DNA of 64,000 nucleotides from Pseudoneurospora amorphoporcata (GCA_033297205.1 MU859078.1:62001-126000), one strand, 5' to 3'; counted from the first letter of the stretch, positions 1-11,570 are shown. Notes: generated by a model not told the origin, from the letters alone. Numbers and translations are program-made.

Positions 1-1937
1 ATCGCCGACCACTATCTTCAGCGATACCATCCTATCAGACGTCATCACCGCCCCAGGTGTCTTCTCGCCGACTTTCCGATTCCCGCGACACAAGCTCGTC
101 CAGAAGCCGGCTACTTTCAGACCCACGAACAACACGAGAACCGAATTTTCAAGGTATCACGAGTCGCCTGAATACCAACATACCGCAGGAGGATCTTGGT
201 CGCTCCCAGTCTGTTCGAACGTCCCTTAGACAGAATCCACCAACGCCCCGGCAGATAGCGTTTCAGGATGCTTATGAGGCGGGCGCCGGACTTTCTCGAA
301 GGTCATCAATCGCAGAGATCTCATCCGTTGGGAGGAATCAGCACTATCGGAATTCGAACCTTGCCGTTGGCGGCCGTATTTACAACTCCTCACCATTGGT
401 TCCCCGGGCTCCTGAGCCGCAAAGACTGGAACCACCTCAGAACGTGGAGACAAATCAAGGCGCCGAAGGGACGGATTCATCAGCATCGACCGCGGACCCC
501 TCTACTGTCTGGGATGAGCTGGACGACCTAAAGTCTCGCATTCATAGGTTGGAGTTGACGGGGAAGAAGCCGCCGTCGGGGGCAGGAAATTCCAGGAGTT
601 CAGAGGAGCGTCCCCCTACGGCGACGACCAATGCTACAACCATGTCTGCGTCGCCGAAGCGCGGATCGGGAGGAACTACTGTCAACCACGGAGAGACGGC
701 TAGTAATGCGTCATCACGAGAAACACAGCCCATTCTTTTATCAGCCCTATCAAAGACAAAAGGCCTGATCAGTGTCGAAGTCTTCAATGCCATTGAGTCG
801 GCAGCAAATGATGCCTTGGCTTTGACCTCCATGATTGGTGCTGCCGGACAGCCGGGACCGATATCGAGTGGCGCGAGTGTTGTTGGGGGCTATGGCAGTG
901 GTGTCACGGATCGACAGCTCCGAAGGAAAGCGGATAGTATCTGCAGGAGCTTGACTGAGTTGTGCATTGCATTGACGGATGAAGCTAACCAGTCCAAGCC
1001 GGCTCAAACCGCAGCTCCCAGCCGCGAGACTGAAAAGGCCATAACACCGACAACAGCGATCAAATTCACAGGCATCATGGGCCCGCGACGATCGAGCATC
1101 ATTACAGAAACAGCATTGCCTCAACCGAGCGCTACTAGTCCTAGGGCTCCAACGACAATGGAACAGCGAAGGATATCACTCTTGGCTGCGAGTGCTATAC
1201 CGAGTCCCAGGAATTCAGCTATGCCAGCTACCCCAGTTGACTTTGGTACACCCGGGCGAAAGTCGTCATTGCTATTGGCTAGGAACCGTCGAGTTGCGGT
1301 AGAGGAACCAGAGGAGCAACTTGCCGGCAGAAGGTCATCGTTGCTTTTGAGGAGCCGGAGAGTAGGACAAGAGGAACAAGAAGAGATGCAACAAGCGGAG
1401 GGTCGTAAAACGTCGCTGCTGCTCCGTTCACGAAAAGTCTTTAACGAAGAGGACGAGGACCGGTATCGCACCCCGTCCAGGGCCATAACAGAGGTCAATG
1501 GACTGCGAGGTGCTCCACGTGAATTCACCGGCCAAACTTCGTCTCCTCCCGACAACACTCCTCTTGGCTCATCGGCTTTGCCTCGCAGGCGATTGGTCCC
1601 TACCTCGATAAGTTCTCGGTTGAGTGCTCCTACTGCCCCAGTAATACAGCCATCGGCCAGCCGTCGATATCTCGACAGGACAGCAGGCGGAGAGCGGGAG
1701 ACCATTGTTGCCAGCAGCTACGCGGAAAGACTTGCGGAGGAGAGGGCGCAGCGCCAGCTGTCGCTGGGTCAGGCGGCGATGCTCAATAATCGGACTGGTA
1801 GTATCAGCCGACGGACGCGTGACTCGGGGATACCCAGCGTCTCCACGTCGAACTTGCAACAGCAGCAACAGCAGCAATATCAACAACAACAACAACAACA
1901 ACAAGCCAGCGCGCAGCAGGTTGGCGGATACAGATGA
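1..1937 (+). CDS. Uncharacterised Ser/Arg-rich fungal protein, 5' end outside the window
   Basis: The reading frame (first full codon at base 3) is open to the left edge, so the gene is truncated 5'; about 644 residues are visible and the stop is TGA at 1935-1937. The protein is largely disordered and rich in Ser, Arg, Pro and Thr. One stretch (about bases 720-1000) looks helical (AIESAANDALALTS, then CRSLTELCIALTDEA). A motif of the form GR(K/R)xSLLLRxR(K/R)V followed by acidic residues occurs three times at about bases 1255-1460; each copy has a basic-basic-x-Ser/Thr core like a PKA-type site. The C-terminus is polyQ and ends QQVGGYR. I do not recognise a catalytic domain. It resembles unnamed Pezizomycotina proteins that are sometimes given a misleading cell-wall-anchor label. 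No intron is needed in the visible part. Function is unknown. Confidence 0.8.
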   Translation, partial: RRPLSSAIPSYQTSSPPQVSSRRLSDSRDTSSSRSRLLSDPRTTREPNFQGITSRLNTNIPQEDLGRSQSVRTSLRQNPPTPRQIAFQDAYEAGAGLSRRSSIAEISSVGRNQHYRNSNLAVGGRIYNSSPLVPRAPEPQRLEPPQNVETNQGAEGTDSSASTADPSTVWDELDDLKSRIHRLELTGKKPPSGAGNSRSSEERPPTATTNATTMSASPKRGSGGTTVNHGETASNASSRETQPILLSALSKTKGLISVEVFNAIESAANDALALTSMIGAAGQPGPISSGASVVGGYGSGVTDRQLRRKADSICRSLTELCIALTDEANQSKPAQTAAPSRETEKAITPTTAIKFTGIMGPRRSSIITETALPQPSATSPRAPTTMEQRRISLLAASAIPSPRNSAMPATPVDFGTPGRKSSLLLARNRRVAVEEPEEQLAGRRSSLLLRSRRVGQEEQEEMQQAEGRKTSLLLRSRKVFNEEDEDRYRTPSRAITEVNGLRGAPREFTGQTSSPPDNTPLGSSALPRRRLVPTSISSRLSAPTAPVIQPSASRRYLDRTAGGERETIVASSYAERLAEERAQRQLSLGQAAMLNNRTGSISRRTRDSGIPSVSTSNLQQQQQQQYQQQQQQQQASAQQVGGYR

Positions 1938-2016
1938 GGATAAAGAGAAGTTGAGGAGTTCAGGAGCAAGGAGGAGAAGGAGAAATTGATGTGGCAGTGG
2001 CGGTTGGTGGGAGAGA

Positions 2017-2053
<37 letters not shown>

Positions 2054-3665
2054 AATTGGCGGGAAAAACATGCCCCCTTATGACGTTCAGACCAACCATG
2101 CTGTTCATGAATGTAACAACAACAACACTACATTATTTCGACATATACCATCTTTGGGCGTGGGGCGTTGTCTTTTATTATACCTTTCTTCTTCATTTTT
2201 CCTTACTTTTCTCCGTCTTTCGTATCCAGCCTATCAAAGTGATGGGCAACGGAGCGGAATCAGTCAGTCAGGAGTAGGAACCCGCGCACATCCTACACGT
2301 TTTTTATTTATTCATCCAATCTACGCTATCTTCTGGGGTCCGGATGGCAGGAGGAAGCCGTTCACTTTTGTTACGACGACGCACCTTTAGACAGGCGGAA
2401 GCATCACATCACATCATTTTGTAACGAATTTCTTTTGTCAAAATCATCCGTACCTCTGCCTTTCAAGGACAGGGCGGTGAAAATGGGGGGAGGAGAAAAG
2501 GGGACTGGACCGAACTGGAGGGACAGCATCCAGCATACAGCATAGACTAGTAGCGCGTTTTGCAAATGCATGCATCTACATGTACGGTACCTCACAGCAT
2601 TAAGCTGTTACATTAAAATGTTTACACATTCATATATGGCGGGTTGGCGAGTATCATTGGCGGATGGCGGGGGCGGACGTTCTTCTCCTAAGGGTACCTC
2701 TAGGGTGGTTACCTAGTGTTAGGTAGTCGGAGGAAGAAAACGTGGTGGGATGGGTTAGATATTTTGGAATTTTGATCCATCATCTTCACCTTTTGTACTC
2801 TTGGAGGGTTTAGTGTGGGCGTCAGCGTACATGATGTAGGCATTATCGCCAGTAAAGCGAAAACCGAGTGTATTAAAACCAGAGCATTACAGTAAGCTCT
2901 CTGACTTTGGCGATCTTTGGCAAAGTGCCAGTTGAACTCGGCATTGACTCATGTCGGCGTGAAGATTTCTGCAGCTTTGTTCAGCTTTGTTTTATATTGT
3001 TTTATCGAAGTGAATCAACAAACCATCAATCAATGACGCCTTGTATCTGGGGCGAACTGTAGCGGCCCGTCCAGTATGATTTCATGATGCGGGTCTCTTG
3101 CGCAACGACTTGCGTTTATTACGGTAACGAAACCTGTCGACCGACTTGCCCCTCCAATAAATTCAGAAATCAAAGCACCATCGTTTCCCCTATTTTGTAC
3201 AGACATACATCCCTCCCACCTCATCGTCGTTCAACCTTCACGCTTTCCATCCCATCCGCCTTGACCTAAACTGAACCGGTCGAAGGCTGTTCAAGCCAAT
3301 CTGGATGAGAAGGTGCGCTGGTGCTCTGTATCGCTGATGTCTACCCGGGACCCCAGTGAATCAAAACTTGTTCACCCGCCCAGTGAGCCAGTGTTTGCTA
3401 ACAATAAATTTCCATCCGTTGCATCAGTATCAGCAGCGGCAACCTCCTCACTGTTGTTCCAACTTTGCGTATTTCGAGGCTGCTCATCGTCGGACAAGCA
3501 CGCGCTTTCATTCACAGGTATATATATGCCCGGGATCCGCACATAAAAAGATTCTCCATCATAAAAGACGTCCCACTAACCTGCTTGACAAGCAGCACCA
3601 CAACCACAACCACAACCTCCGCCAGAACTAAATCCTATCACCGGTATCACCACTATTACCACAAA
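1938..3665. other. Intergenic region between convergent/tandem genes
   Basis: This holds the 3' flank of the first gene and the promoter of the Tpt1 gene. A pure A32 tract lies at 2020-2051. The reading frames in it are short and have no recognisable content. I see no other feature. Confidence 0.6.
2020..2051. repeat. A32 homopolymer
   Basis: There are 32 consecutive A residues about 80 bases after the stop codon of the first gene. This is a mononucleotide microsatellite, one of four long A/T tracts in the window. Confidence 0.95.
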
Positions 3666-4733
3666 ATGGCTTCCGCAGAAGACCGCCAAGATGTAGCGGA
3701 CCGCGCCCCCGACTCCAGCTCCCGCGTCGGTCGTGGTCCCAAATCCGGCCGTGGCGGCGGCCGTGGCGGTCATGACGGTCACCGCAAGGGTGGTCGCGAC
3801 GTCGACCTCTCCCGCGCCCTCTCCAAGCTGCTCCGCCACCAAGCCTCCTCAGCAGGCATCACCCTCGACGCCGAAGGGTATGCTCCCCTGGACAAAGTTC
3901 TTGCCTGGGGGCCCATCAAGTCACTGAAGCCGACGTTTGAGGAGATCTTGAAGGCCGTTAGGGAGAGTGATAAACAGCGGTTTGCTATCAAGCTGGCACC
4001 TGGAAAGGAGAATGAGACCAGCGAGGAGGTGAGCGATTGGTTGATTAGAGCTAATCAGGGCCATTCCATCAAGTTGGAGAGTGAAGGGTTGTTGAGGCGG
4101 TTGGTGTTACCCGGTCAAGAGGGCATGGAGGAGGGCAAGGAAGGAGAAGAAGGGGCAGGCACCGTACCGGTCCCGCACACGGTCATCCACGGTACTTACT
4201 TCGCCTTCTGGGACAAGATCGTCGAGAGCGGCGGGCTGAAAGCCATGGGTCGGAACCACGTGCATTTCTCTACGGGCTTACCCGAAGACACAGAAACGGG
4301 CGTCATCAGCGGGATGAGGAAAGATGCCGAGGTTCTTGTTTTTGTGGATGTTGAATGTAGCATCAAGGAAGAAAATGAAAAGGAAGGGGGGGGGATGAAG
4401 TGGTGGATGAGCGATAACGGGGTGGTGTTGACCGAGGGCGATAAGGACGGCTTGGTCCCGCTCAAGTACTTCAAGGAGGTCAGGGGCAGGAGACAGGGCG
4501 TGGGATTGTTGTGGAAGGACGGCCAGAAGGTGGCCGATTTGCCGGAGGGGTTGGAGGTTAAGATGCCGATGGGTAAGGGGAGGGCTGGTGGTGGTGGTGG
4601 TGGAAAGGGGGGCAGGGGTGGGCGTGGTGTTGGTGGTGGTGGAAGGGGAGGTCACGGGAAGGGAGGAAGGGGGAGAGAGGAAAAGGAAAGTATGGGCGAG
4701 GAGGCGAAGCCTCAGGAGGTCGATTCGCAATAG
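3666..4733 (+). CDS. tpt1: tRNA 2'-phosphotransferase (Tpt1/KptA family)
   Basis: Single exon, 355 residues. Tpt1 removes the 2'-phosphate left at the splice junction by tRNA ligase, transferring it to NAD+. Visible family signatures are RALSKLLRH-like (residues 50-58), IRANQGHS (127-134), the HGT motif with the following FAFWDKI (175-185), GRNHVHFS (195-202) and GMRKDAEVLVFVDV (216-229). These carry the basic residues expected of the Arg/His active site. The start at 3666 is chosen because it has a very good Neurospora-type context (CACAAAATGGCT); the open frame runs upstream but is Thr/His-rich and not conserved-looking. Both ends are unusual: an N-terminal RG-rich patch (residues 20-43) and a long C-terminal Gly/Arg-rich tail (about residues 305-340), suggesting added RNA or protein binding. 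Confidence 0.93.
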   Translation: MASAEDRQDVADRAPDSSSRVGRGPKSGRGGGRGGHDGHRKGGRDVDLSRALSKLLRHQASSAGITLDAEGYAPLDKVLAWGPIKSLKPTFEEILKAVRESDKQRFAIKLAPGKENETSEEVSDWLIRANQGHSIKLESEGLLRRLVLPGQEGMEEGKEGEEGAGTVPVPHTVIHGTYFAFWDKIVESGGLKAMGRNHVHFSTGLPEDTETGVISGMRKDAEVLVFVDVECSIKEENEKEGGGMKWWMSDNGVVLTEGDKDGLVPLKYFKEVRGRRQGVGLLWKDGQKVADLPEGLEVKMPMGKGRAGGGGGGKGGRGGRGVGGGGRGGHGKGGRGREEKESMGEEAKPQEVDSQ

Positions 4734-5479
4734 AGGGGCTGTTATTCTAGATTATCTCGCATACGGTAGAGGGGAGAGGTGGAAGACATGGACCAACAAG
4801 CAAGGAAAAGTTCAAATCGGGTTACCAGACCTCCGTTTTCTTGAAGTTGCTATATATTCAAAAGCAATCTAGCCACCCAATGCCGCATAAGTGATCCAAA
4901 CGTGGCCATATCCCCAAACCAATGGCTCCAGTAAAGACTATTCGTGTAAGACACTTTTGTTGTTGTTGTTGTTGTTGATAATATAGTACAGGGACATAAA
5001 ACCGCAGAAAGGGATACAAAAGGAATCAAGCCCGTGTTCATTAACCGCCACCCTTCCATACGCAATTACACCAACTATAGGCGACCCAAATAAACATAAG
5101 GTAAGCAACCACTTTTTTTTTCCCCCCCCCCTACGGCCCATACCGTCAACAACCCATAACATTCGGCTTTTCGCCTTTGAACACCTAACTGCGAACCACA
5201 AATCAAAAAGACAAAAGACTGCCTGCCTCCCTCTAGTAAGTGTATCTATGTGGTTGGGGAGTGTTCCCTCGAGGTAGTATGTTTTGTAGATGATACACAC
5301 GGAGAAATATGAGGAAATTGTACAGAGTGCCCCAAGCACAATTAGGTAAATATGAAAAAGGAAAGATGAAGAAGAAAATGTATGCGTATGTAGATGTACT
5401 TGAACAATGACGTTTTGGACCCGTGGGAGTCTTTGTGTGTGTGTAGATTTGCGTACGAACAACAGCGAAAACAGTGTTC
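4734..5479. other. Intergenic region between convergent genes
   Basis: This is 3' flank for the Tpt1 gene and for the minus-strand gene that ends at 5480. It has a (TTG)n run near 4960 and short T/C runs near 5110. No gene is seen. Confidence 0.6.
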
Positions 5480-7091
5480 TCATCGGAACTGCTCAGCCTT
5501 GAAGGTGTAGGTTTGTTGGTGATGTTGCTGGTTATATTGTTGTTCCTGTTGTTGCTGGTGCTGTTGCTGCAACTGCTGACTCCTCTTCCATGCTTCTCTC
5601 TGGTAACGTCTTCTCGCAGCTAGTTTTCATTACACTCATTAGCCTCTATTTTCTTAAACCTTGCCAGTCTCCCAAGAAGAAGAAGAAAAGGACGAGCTTA
5701 CCCAACTCCCTAGCCTTAACCCTATGTTCCTCCAACACCCACTCATTCTCCCCCTTGACCAGCTCCTCCGGACACCTCCACATCAAACCAATCGGATGTC
5801 CCAGCACCTTCGCCGCCTGCCTAACCTGGACATGCACCGTCTGGAACCTGACCCCCTCGTATTCATCCCACGTCAACGGCAACATCTTCTCAGGGTTCTC
5901 CGGGTCGTACCGGGGGCGCTCGTCAAAGATGAGTGAAAACTTGTCCGAGTCTTCGGTGCGAGGCAGCTTGGCGTTCAATCGGTAGTAATTGCAGTTTAGA
6001 CCACCGGCAGTCCGGTAGAAACCGGGGAAGCGGGCGTTGTACCGCTTCTCAATCTCGGCCCAGGGAAGCTCGAGGTCGTCTTTGTGGTAGATTATGAAGA
6101 GGTTTTGTTCGGGGGTGTATTGTATGTTTTGTTTTTTTCCCTTGCTGTTGTTGTTGTTGCTGCTGCTGGCCGAGGTCTCTTCGTCGGGGACTTCGGATGT
6201 TTCGTCGTCTGTGGCTGGGCCGGGCGAGTACGGTGAGGACGAAGACGAGGAGGACATGGAGGTAGATGAGCAGGTGGATGACTTGCGGTCACTTCCGCTG
6301 CTGCGGTGCAAAACGGCGGCGCCCTCGTAGGGTGATGACCTGCTCGTCGTGCGATGGCTCTTGCTTGGGCGAACTTGGAGTTTCTTGGCGTGGACGGAAA
6401 AACGGGATGAGAGACCGCTTTCAAAGGTGGTCGATGCTTGCCTCTTCTTCTGAGGACTGGTCATTGATAGCGAAGCAGACAAGTTGTTGTAGCACACGTC
6501 TGGGACGGAGTAGGACCGTGGCAGGGAAGGGGGTTGGCTGCGCTGGGCTTGACTTGGGAATGTGGAAGACGATGAGATGCTGCAGGTTGGAGATGGCAGC
6601 GGGGTGAACATGCCTTGCGGGAAAGGTACGGCGAAGCGTGGTGAGGGATGACCGGAAGATGTCTGGGGTCGGTGTTGGCTGAGTTGATGCTCAAAGGGCG
6701 AGGGTACGGCATTCAAGATGTGGGAAATTGGGGGGAGCGAGAGTTGTTGCTGCTGGGGCTCGAGCAAACTGCGCATGCTGGATTCTAGGCGAGTGTCCAA
6801 GTTGGTGGTGCTTGCCTTTCTCTTCAAGTCCAAGCCAGCAGAGGATACTGAGGAGGTGATGGAAAGTCCGGAGAGGGCTCCGGAGAAGTAGTCCGAGTCG
6901 ACTGAGGGTACTCTGCTCCACGAAACGGACTGAAAACTGCAGCTGGGGCTCAACTGGATCGAGTTGGGTGTTGAAGGTGGTGATGGGAAGGTCAGTTCGT
7001 TGAGTCTGATGTTAGGAAGCTTGAGAGGAGCGAGTGTCCTCGACTCGAATTCTTCCCGAGAAGACAAGCGCTGCCAAGTTGCGGAAGACAT
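5480..7091 (-). CDS. Uncharacterised protein with a Myb/SANT-like C-terminal domain
   Basis: Two exons: 7091-5702 and 5619-5480, giving 509 residues. The donor is GTAAGC at 5701, the branch point is GCTAAT and the acceptor CTAG ends at 5620; joining restores frame, and reading through instead gives a short tail of Leu/Phe. The first 300 residues are Ser/Pro-rich and disordered. The conserved-looking part (about residues 320-460) starts YTPEQNLFIIYHKDDLELPW, then EIEKRYNARFPGF and LNCNYYRLN. This is a helix-helix-helix pattern with spaced aromatics like Myb/SANT-type DNA-binding domains. The second exon encodes AARRRYQREAW followed by a Gln/His-rich tail. Inference: nuclear, possibly a DNA-binding regulator. 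I cannot name the gene. Confidence 0.82.
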
Positions 7092-8049
7092 GGCGATGAC
7101 TGATAGTAATGGAGATGATGTTGTGATGATGACTGAGGTAAACCGATGCTATGATGATACTATCGTGGTTTTGACGAGGTGGGATTCGAAGCAGTTTATG
7201 TAAAGATTTTCTCGACTGTGAGGGTTCGAAGTGAGGCAAACGATAGACAAGTACAGACAATGTGATGATACAAAGCAAGTATGCAAGTGGTGCTTGTGGA
7301 TGATCCGAGACCCTGGATGGAGATCATCAAGGGACCATAACCCCTATATACTTAACGAATGAGGTCTGGGGGAGAAGAGGAGAAGGTGAAGGAGGGGGAG
7401 TAGGTATGACATCTGCAATCTTGTTGCCTCCATCGTCTCGAAGACAGGCATCCTGTAGGTGTGGCAGATAGAGATCTTCCCCCATTGCATTTGGCAGCAT
7501 GCGAGTTTCATGATAGCATAGACATGCCAGGCAGCCCAAAAGATAGGACGAGCCTACCCGTAATCAATCTGCATTGTTCTCCGAGGGCAGTTAGCCAAAA
7601 ACTGGAGGTGAGCAACAGGTACAGTGAGCTGATGAGGTAGCAGTGTTGATCACTAGTACACAGAACCTACATGAGCATACCTTGTCTAGTTTCCTTCCTA
7701 AAATGTGTGTCTGTTGTTGGCACCCATTTGTTGGTAACCCAGTATGATTTTGGTCCCTCTCCTCATTGCCTTGTTAGGTCCCCAGTTATGCTCCCCCCTT
7801 ACCCTACACACAAACCATGTCGTCGAGGATGGGGCCCCGTATTCGCCAAGCGGCCGTTGGCCGATTGGGTAATGTCAACTTTTGGACAACGACAAGCACT
7901 ATCTCACAGTTAGATGAGTAGTAGGGGTATGTGGCAGTAAGGGATGTTTGGTGTCGTTCGTAAGTCGTACCTGTGGTAGTGGCCCCGGCCGGGTATTCTA
8001 CCAAGGACGAAAGAAAGGCCAAGTCCTGTCATGAGCAGCATACCTCTAC

Positions 8050-8850
8050 CTAATGTCTGAGATAAGCAGGCCGCGAATTAGCCTCAATCAGCCACCGGGG
8101 CACTTCCAACGTTCGTCCGGGAGGCTCGAGAGCCATGCTCTTCTGTTGACTCTGGCTCGTCTCTGGCCCAAGGCGTATTGTATCACTCAGTTGCGGGGCA
8201 GGGATGAACTTGGCTTTGCTTCTTCTAGGCGTACTATGAAGTCTCCTCCAAGCTTCATCCATGGACGTTAGCATCAGTCTGTTCCCAAAAACTTGGAATT
8301 TGAAGATATCATGTTTACTGAAATAGCAGTAGATGAAGGATATTGTGATGTATGTAGCAATCATTGAAGTCGAGTTTCGGCTCGGCATCGGCAGCCAGGT
8401 AAAAGAAGGGGTCCTACTTGTAACCTAGAGGAAGTCAAGAAGTACTGTACCGGATTCTGGATGACGCAGTCACCTCGGGACGCCAACATGCTTGAGTTGG
8501 GTCTTCCTTTTTGTTGGAGGAGTAAAGGGTCCGGGATCGATGTGGTGGTGTAGCATCTCGCTTTGGACATCCGAACGCCGGTCTACTTGTTGGAAGTACC
8601 TCCAGCAGGGAAGGGATCTCAAAACCCCTTGTTTACTCGGCCAATTGGGATCATTGGGCGTGGTTGAAGAAGGCAAGTCTGTCCACTTGCGGTTAGCAAC
8701 TTTTGTTGATTGGTTTCGAACAATGCTCGAGTGCTTGGGTATGGCCTTGGATAGGATATCTGGAACCATTCTACTTTCAGTTTCAGGTGCATTTTCATCC
8801 TTTCCCATCCATGGAATAATCCATGATGGTGCGTAAGGAATTTTGGCCAT
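8050..8850 (-). CDS. Possible small lineage-specific gene (doubtful)
   Basis: A 126-codon frame (8850-8470) starts MAKIPYAPSWIIPWMGKDE and has a protein-like composition rich in Pro, Trp and Ser. It ends at CCGAGGTGACTG, where GTGACT could be a 5' splice site leaving two bases of a codon. A TGCTAAC branch-like site lies downstream at about 8270, followed by AG dinucleotides. Two of these would join in frame to a second open stretch (RRLHSTPRRSKAKF to the stop at 8050). I recognise no domain. The acceptor is ambiguous, codon bias is weak and there is no homology evidence, so this may be a chance frame. Confidence 0.25.
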
Positions 8851-9655
8851 ACACTGTATAATACTCCTCGTCGCTCAGAGAAGCTTAACCCCGTCAACTT
8901 CCCCCTCAATTTTTGCGGTGCGGTAAAAACAAGGACCGGGGATAGTTAACCAGCGTCGGCAATTGGTGTGTCAAAAGTACATTTTAGCTTTAACTAAAGA
9001 TTCAGGTCGGTGCAGCAGTAGTCTACTTGACTCATCATGCCCCTAGAGGACTGCGTGGTGTCTGAATGGTGCTTTCCAGCCGCTGAGAAGCGTGTGTTGT
9101 TTTTGCTGTAGTTGTTGTTGTCTGCCAGTCACAGGCACATTCGCTTGCAGGTCTGCAGCTCGCGGGTTTCTTCTGCCGCGATTCCTTTCTCGCAAGGAAG
9201 AACCATTTTCAGCGGGCTTAGCTATCTGGTATACCCGTGGCGGTTGCTTCGAGGTTGTTAGTGTGTCGTGCTAGCCTGGTGGTGTTGGGATCTCAACCGA
9301 AGGGTCGACACTGACACAGTGGAAAACTACCTACCTAGCTTTTATAGCTGGATACCTCGGTTCATCAAAGGCAGTGCCAAAAATTACGAAACTCGCCTCT
9401 TGTTGCTATTCCCGCTCACAGAGAGGCAGCGTTCCACTCATCTTAAGCCACCGTCGTACTCCGGGAAGCGGAAGGATAAACGCCAGAACGCCGCCTCCAA
9501 GCTTTTGCTAGGACGCAACCCAGAGTTGTGTGTTCGACATCCCGGGGTTTGCGTGATATCGTATCTGATATCGGTAGATCCGGTAACCTTTCCCGGGTTG
9601 TAAGTGACTGTGCTTCTCCGTTTCGAGTAGTGTTATCCAAATGGCGGCGCCTATT

Positions 9656-9656
<1 letters not shown>

Positions 9657-9690
<34 letters not shown>
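9657..9690. repeat. (CA)17 microsatellite
   Basis: Uninterrupted CA dinucleotides followed by TGTG. The poly-(Cys-Val) proteins predicted across it on the minus strand are artefacts. Confidence 0.95.
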
Positions 9691-9693
<3 letters not shown>

Positions 9694-10631
9694 GCGCCCT
9701 TGCCCGCCCGTAGCATAATAGATACCCAGGGTTGTTTCTACTGGATGGGCAACTTCCTGGCTACTCTTCCCGTGGCCCGCCCGGCTTGCATCAACCTCGT
9801 TTTCGACAACAGTGAGAATGCCATCTTGTCCAGACCGTGGGTGTCGATGGACATTTTGATGGTTGCATATAATTTGATGCGAGGGATCCGCCTTCTCGCT
9901 TGCCATTGCCAAGGGCAGTAGTTTTGTGCATGGCATAAATAGTGTACCTACAATCCCACTCATTCGTTCTGATCTGTCTGGGTAGGTAGCATCGTTCTTA
10001 CCATAGTCCGGGAAACTGGAGAGGAATGACGAGACTATGTCGCTTGATGAGGCCTGCATGCCCCCTTGAGGCGTTGCGTGAAGGTCCTTCTGCAGAGGTA
10101 ATTAGCCAGTATAGTCTGGGGATAAATCCCATTTGAATGAGAAAGAGCGGTAGGCATAGTCCCCTTTTCAGCCTGACAGGTCTTGATATGTCAACTAGTC
10201 CCGCCGGTCATAGCCTTATAGGTACTCTATAGGGTAAACGCCATGCACAGTTCTCTCTCTAGGAAATGACTTTGCCTTGACTCGGCCTTTTTGCTTTTGC
10301 TTTTTGGTAGAGATGACCGTGAGGTTGCTTCGCGGTTCCCAGAAGAGTAACCAGTTAACAATGTAGGTGAAAAGACACGGGAGCCGACGAGATCGGATCT
10401 CACAGCTGTGCTCTCGATTGCTCTTGCATCCTGTCAATCTGGTCTGTCCGCTCTCATGGGTCTCGTAAAGCAAGCTGGGACTCAAAAAGCTGAATGGGAC
10501 TGTGCCTTGGGCACAGTATAATACCACCATTGCATTTTCCCCTTCAAACTCTGCGGTAAGCCTTCCTTTCCCTCCAGTCAAACCCCTTGTTTAACTGTTG
10601 ATGGGGGCTACTGGCCTGTAAAATAATCGAG

Positions 10632-10686
<55 letters not shown>
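10632..10686. repeat. A55 homopolymer with A/G-rich tail
   Basis: There are 55 consecutive A residues followed by GAAAAAAAGAAAAA. It lies in the gene-poor region and has no nearby reading frame that would make it a retroelement tail. Confidence 0.93.
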
Positions 10687-10688
<2 letters not shown>

Positions 10689-11530
10689 AAAAAAGAAAAA
10701 AGGCCTGTAAGGGATTCTTGATAGCCAACTGCGCACCGCCGAACGATACATCTCCAGCAGACTAGGGGCGTGTGTGTCAACCGCCGCCATGGAAAAAAAT
10801 TCCCTGGTTTTTTGGGACAAGGAGGAGGAGGGCAGGAGAACATTGTGATAAATCAGATTTCGTTACCGCCCTTCAGCATGGAAGCTTAATACAACCACGA
10901 GACACAATACCTCCCCATCGTTTCTCTCATCTCGCGCTGCCACGACAATTGTTGTGAAAGAGCATGCAGATTCTCTGCCTTTCTGACCGCCTCGGGATTA
11001 CGCACATCTGACGAGCCAACTGTGGGAAGAGGAGGGGGAGGAGGAGGGGAAAGAAACGGCATTGTGATGGGATTGATTGGATAGGTCCGTCAAGATTTCG
11101 GGGGTTTCGATAATGGTGGGTGACACCCGTGGGGATGGGAGAAGCGAGAACTCAAATTCGTCATCGGCCGAGAGATGACGGGTAACATTCCCATGCGGCA
11201 GTGGTGGTACAAGAACCAGCACCACGGAAATGAAAACTCTGAAGAAAAAGAAGCAAAGAAAGAAAGGGAACTCGACCGAAGCGTGTTCACTTGTTTTCTC
11301 TCTCTTTCTCTCTCTCTCTCTAACTCCGTCAGCCCTTGGTATGTTTGGACGCCTCGCAGTAACTCGACGCCCCGAGCGAGCGAACCCCTCTGGCTTGCAT
11401 CAGCAATTAGCAGAACCAGTTTCCAATAGCACGGATTGCGCCCACTGGCCCGCCTGCCTGCTGGATTTGGCGTAATCAAGGTAAGGTAGGCATGTTCCCC
11501 GTCCTGTCATCTGAATCCGTTTCTTTTCTT

Positions 11531-11544
<14 letters not shown>

Positions 11545-11563
<19 letters not shown>

Positions 11564-11570
11564 TTTTTTT
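11545..11570. repeat. T26 homopolymer in a pyrimidine-rich tract
   Basis: A T/C-rich stretch from about 11518 ends in 26 T residues and then CCCTCC. Confidence 0.93.

Noticed and set aside
3465..3665. N-terminal extension of the Tpt1 frame
   Set aside because: Thr/His-rich, and the ATG at 3666 has a much better context and begins a normal fungal Tpt1 N-terminus.
9508..10059. 183-codon minus-strand frame
   Set aside because: It depends on reading through the (CA)17 microsatellite as Cys-Val repeats.
2020..10686. Long A tracts as poly(A) tails of retroelements
   Set aside because: No reverse transcriptase, no SINE-like body and no target-site duplication could be seen; simple homopolymer expansion is enough.
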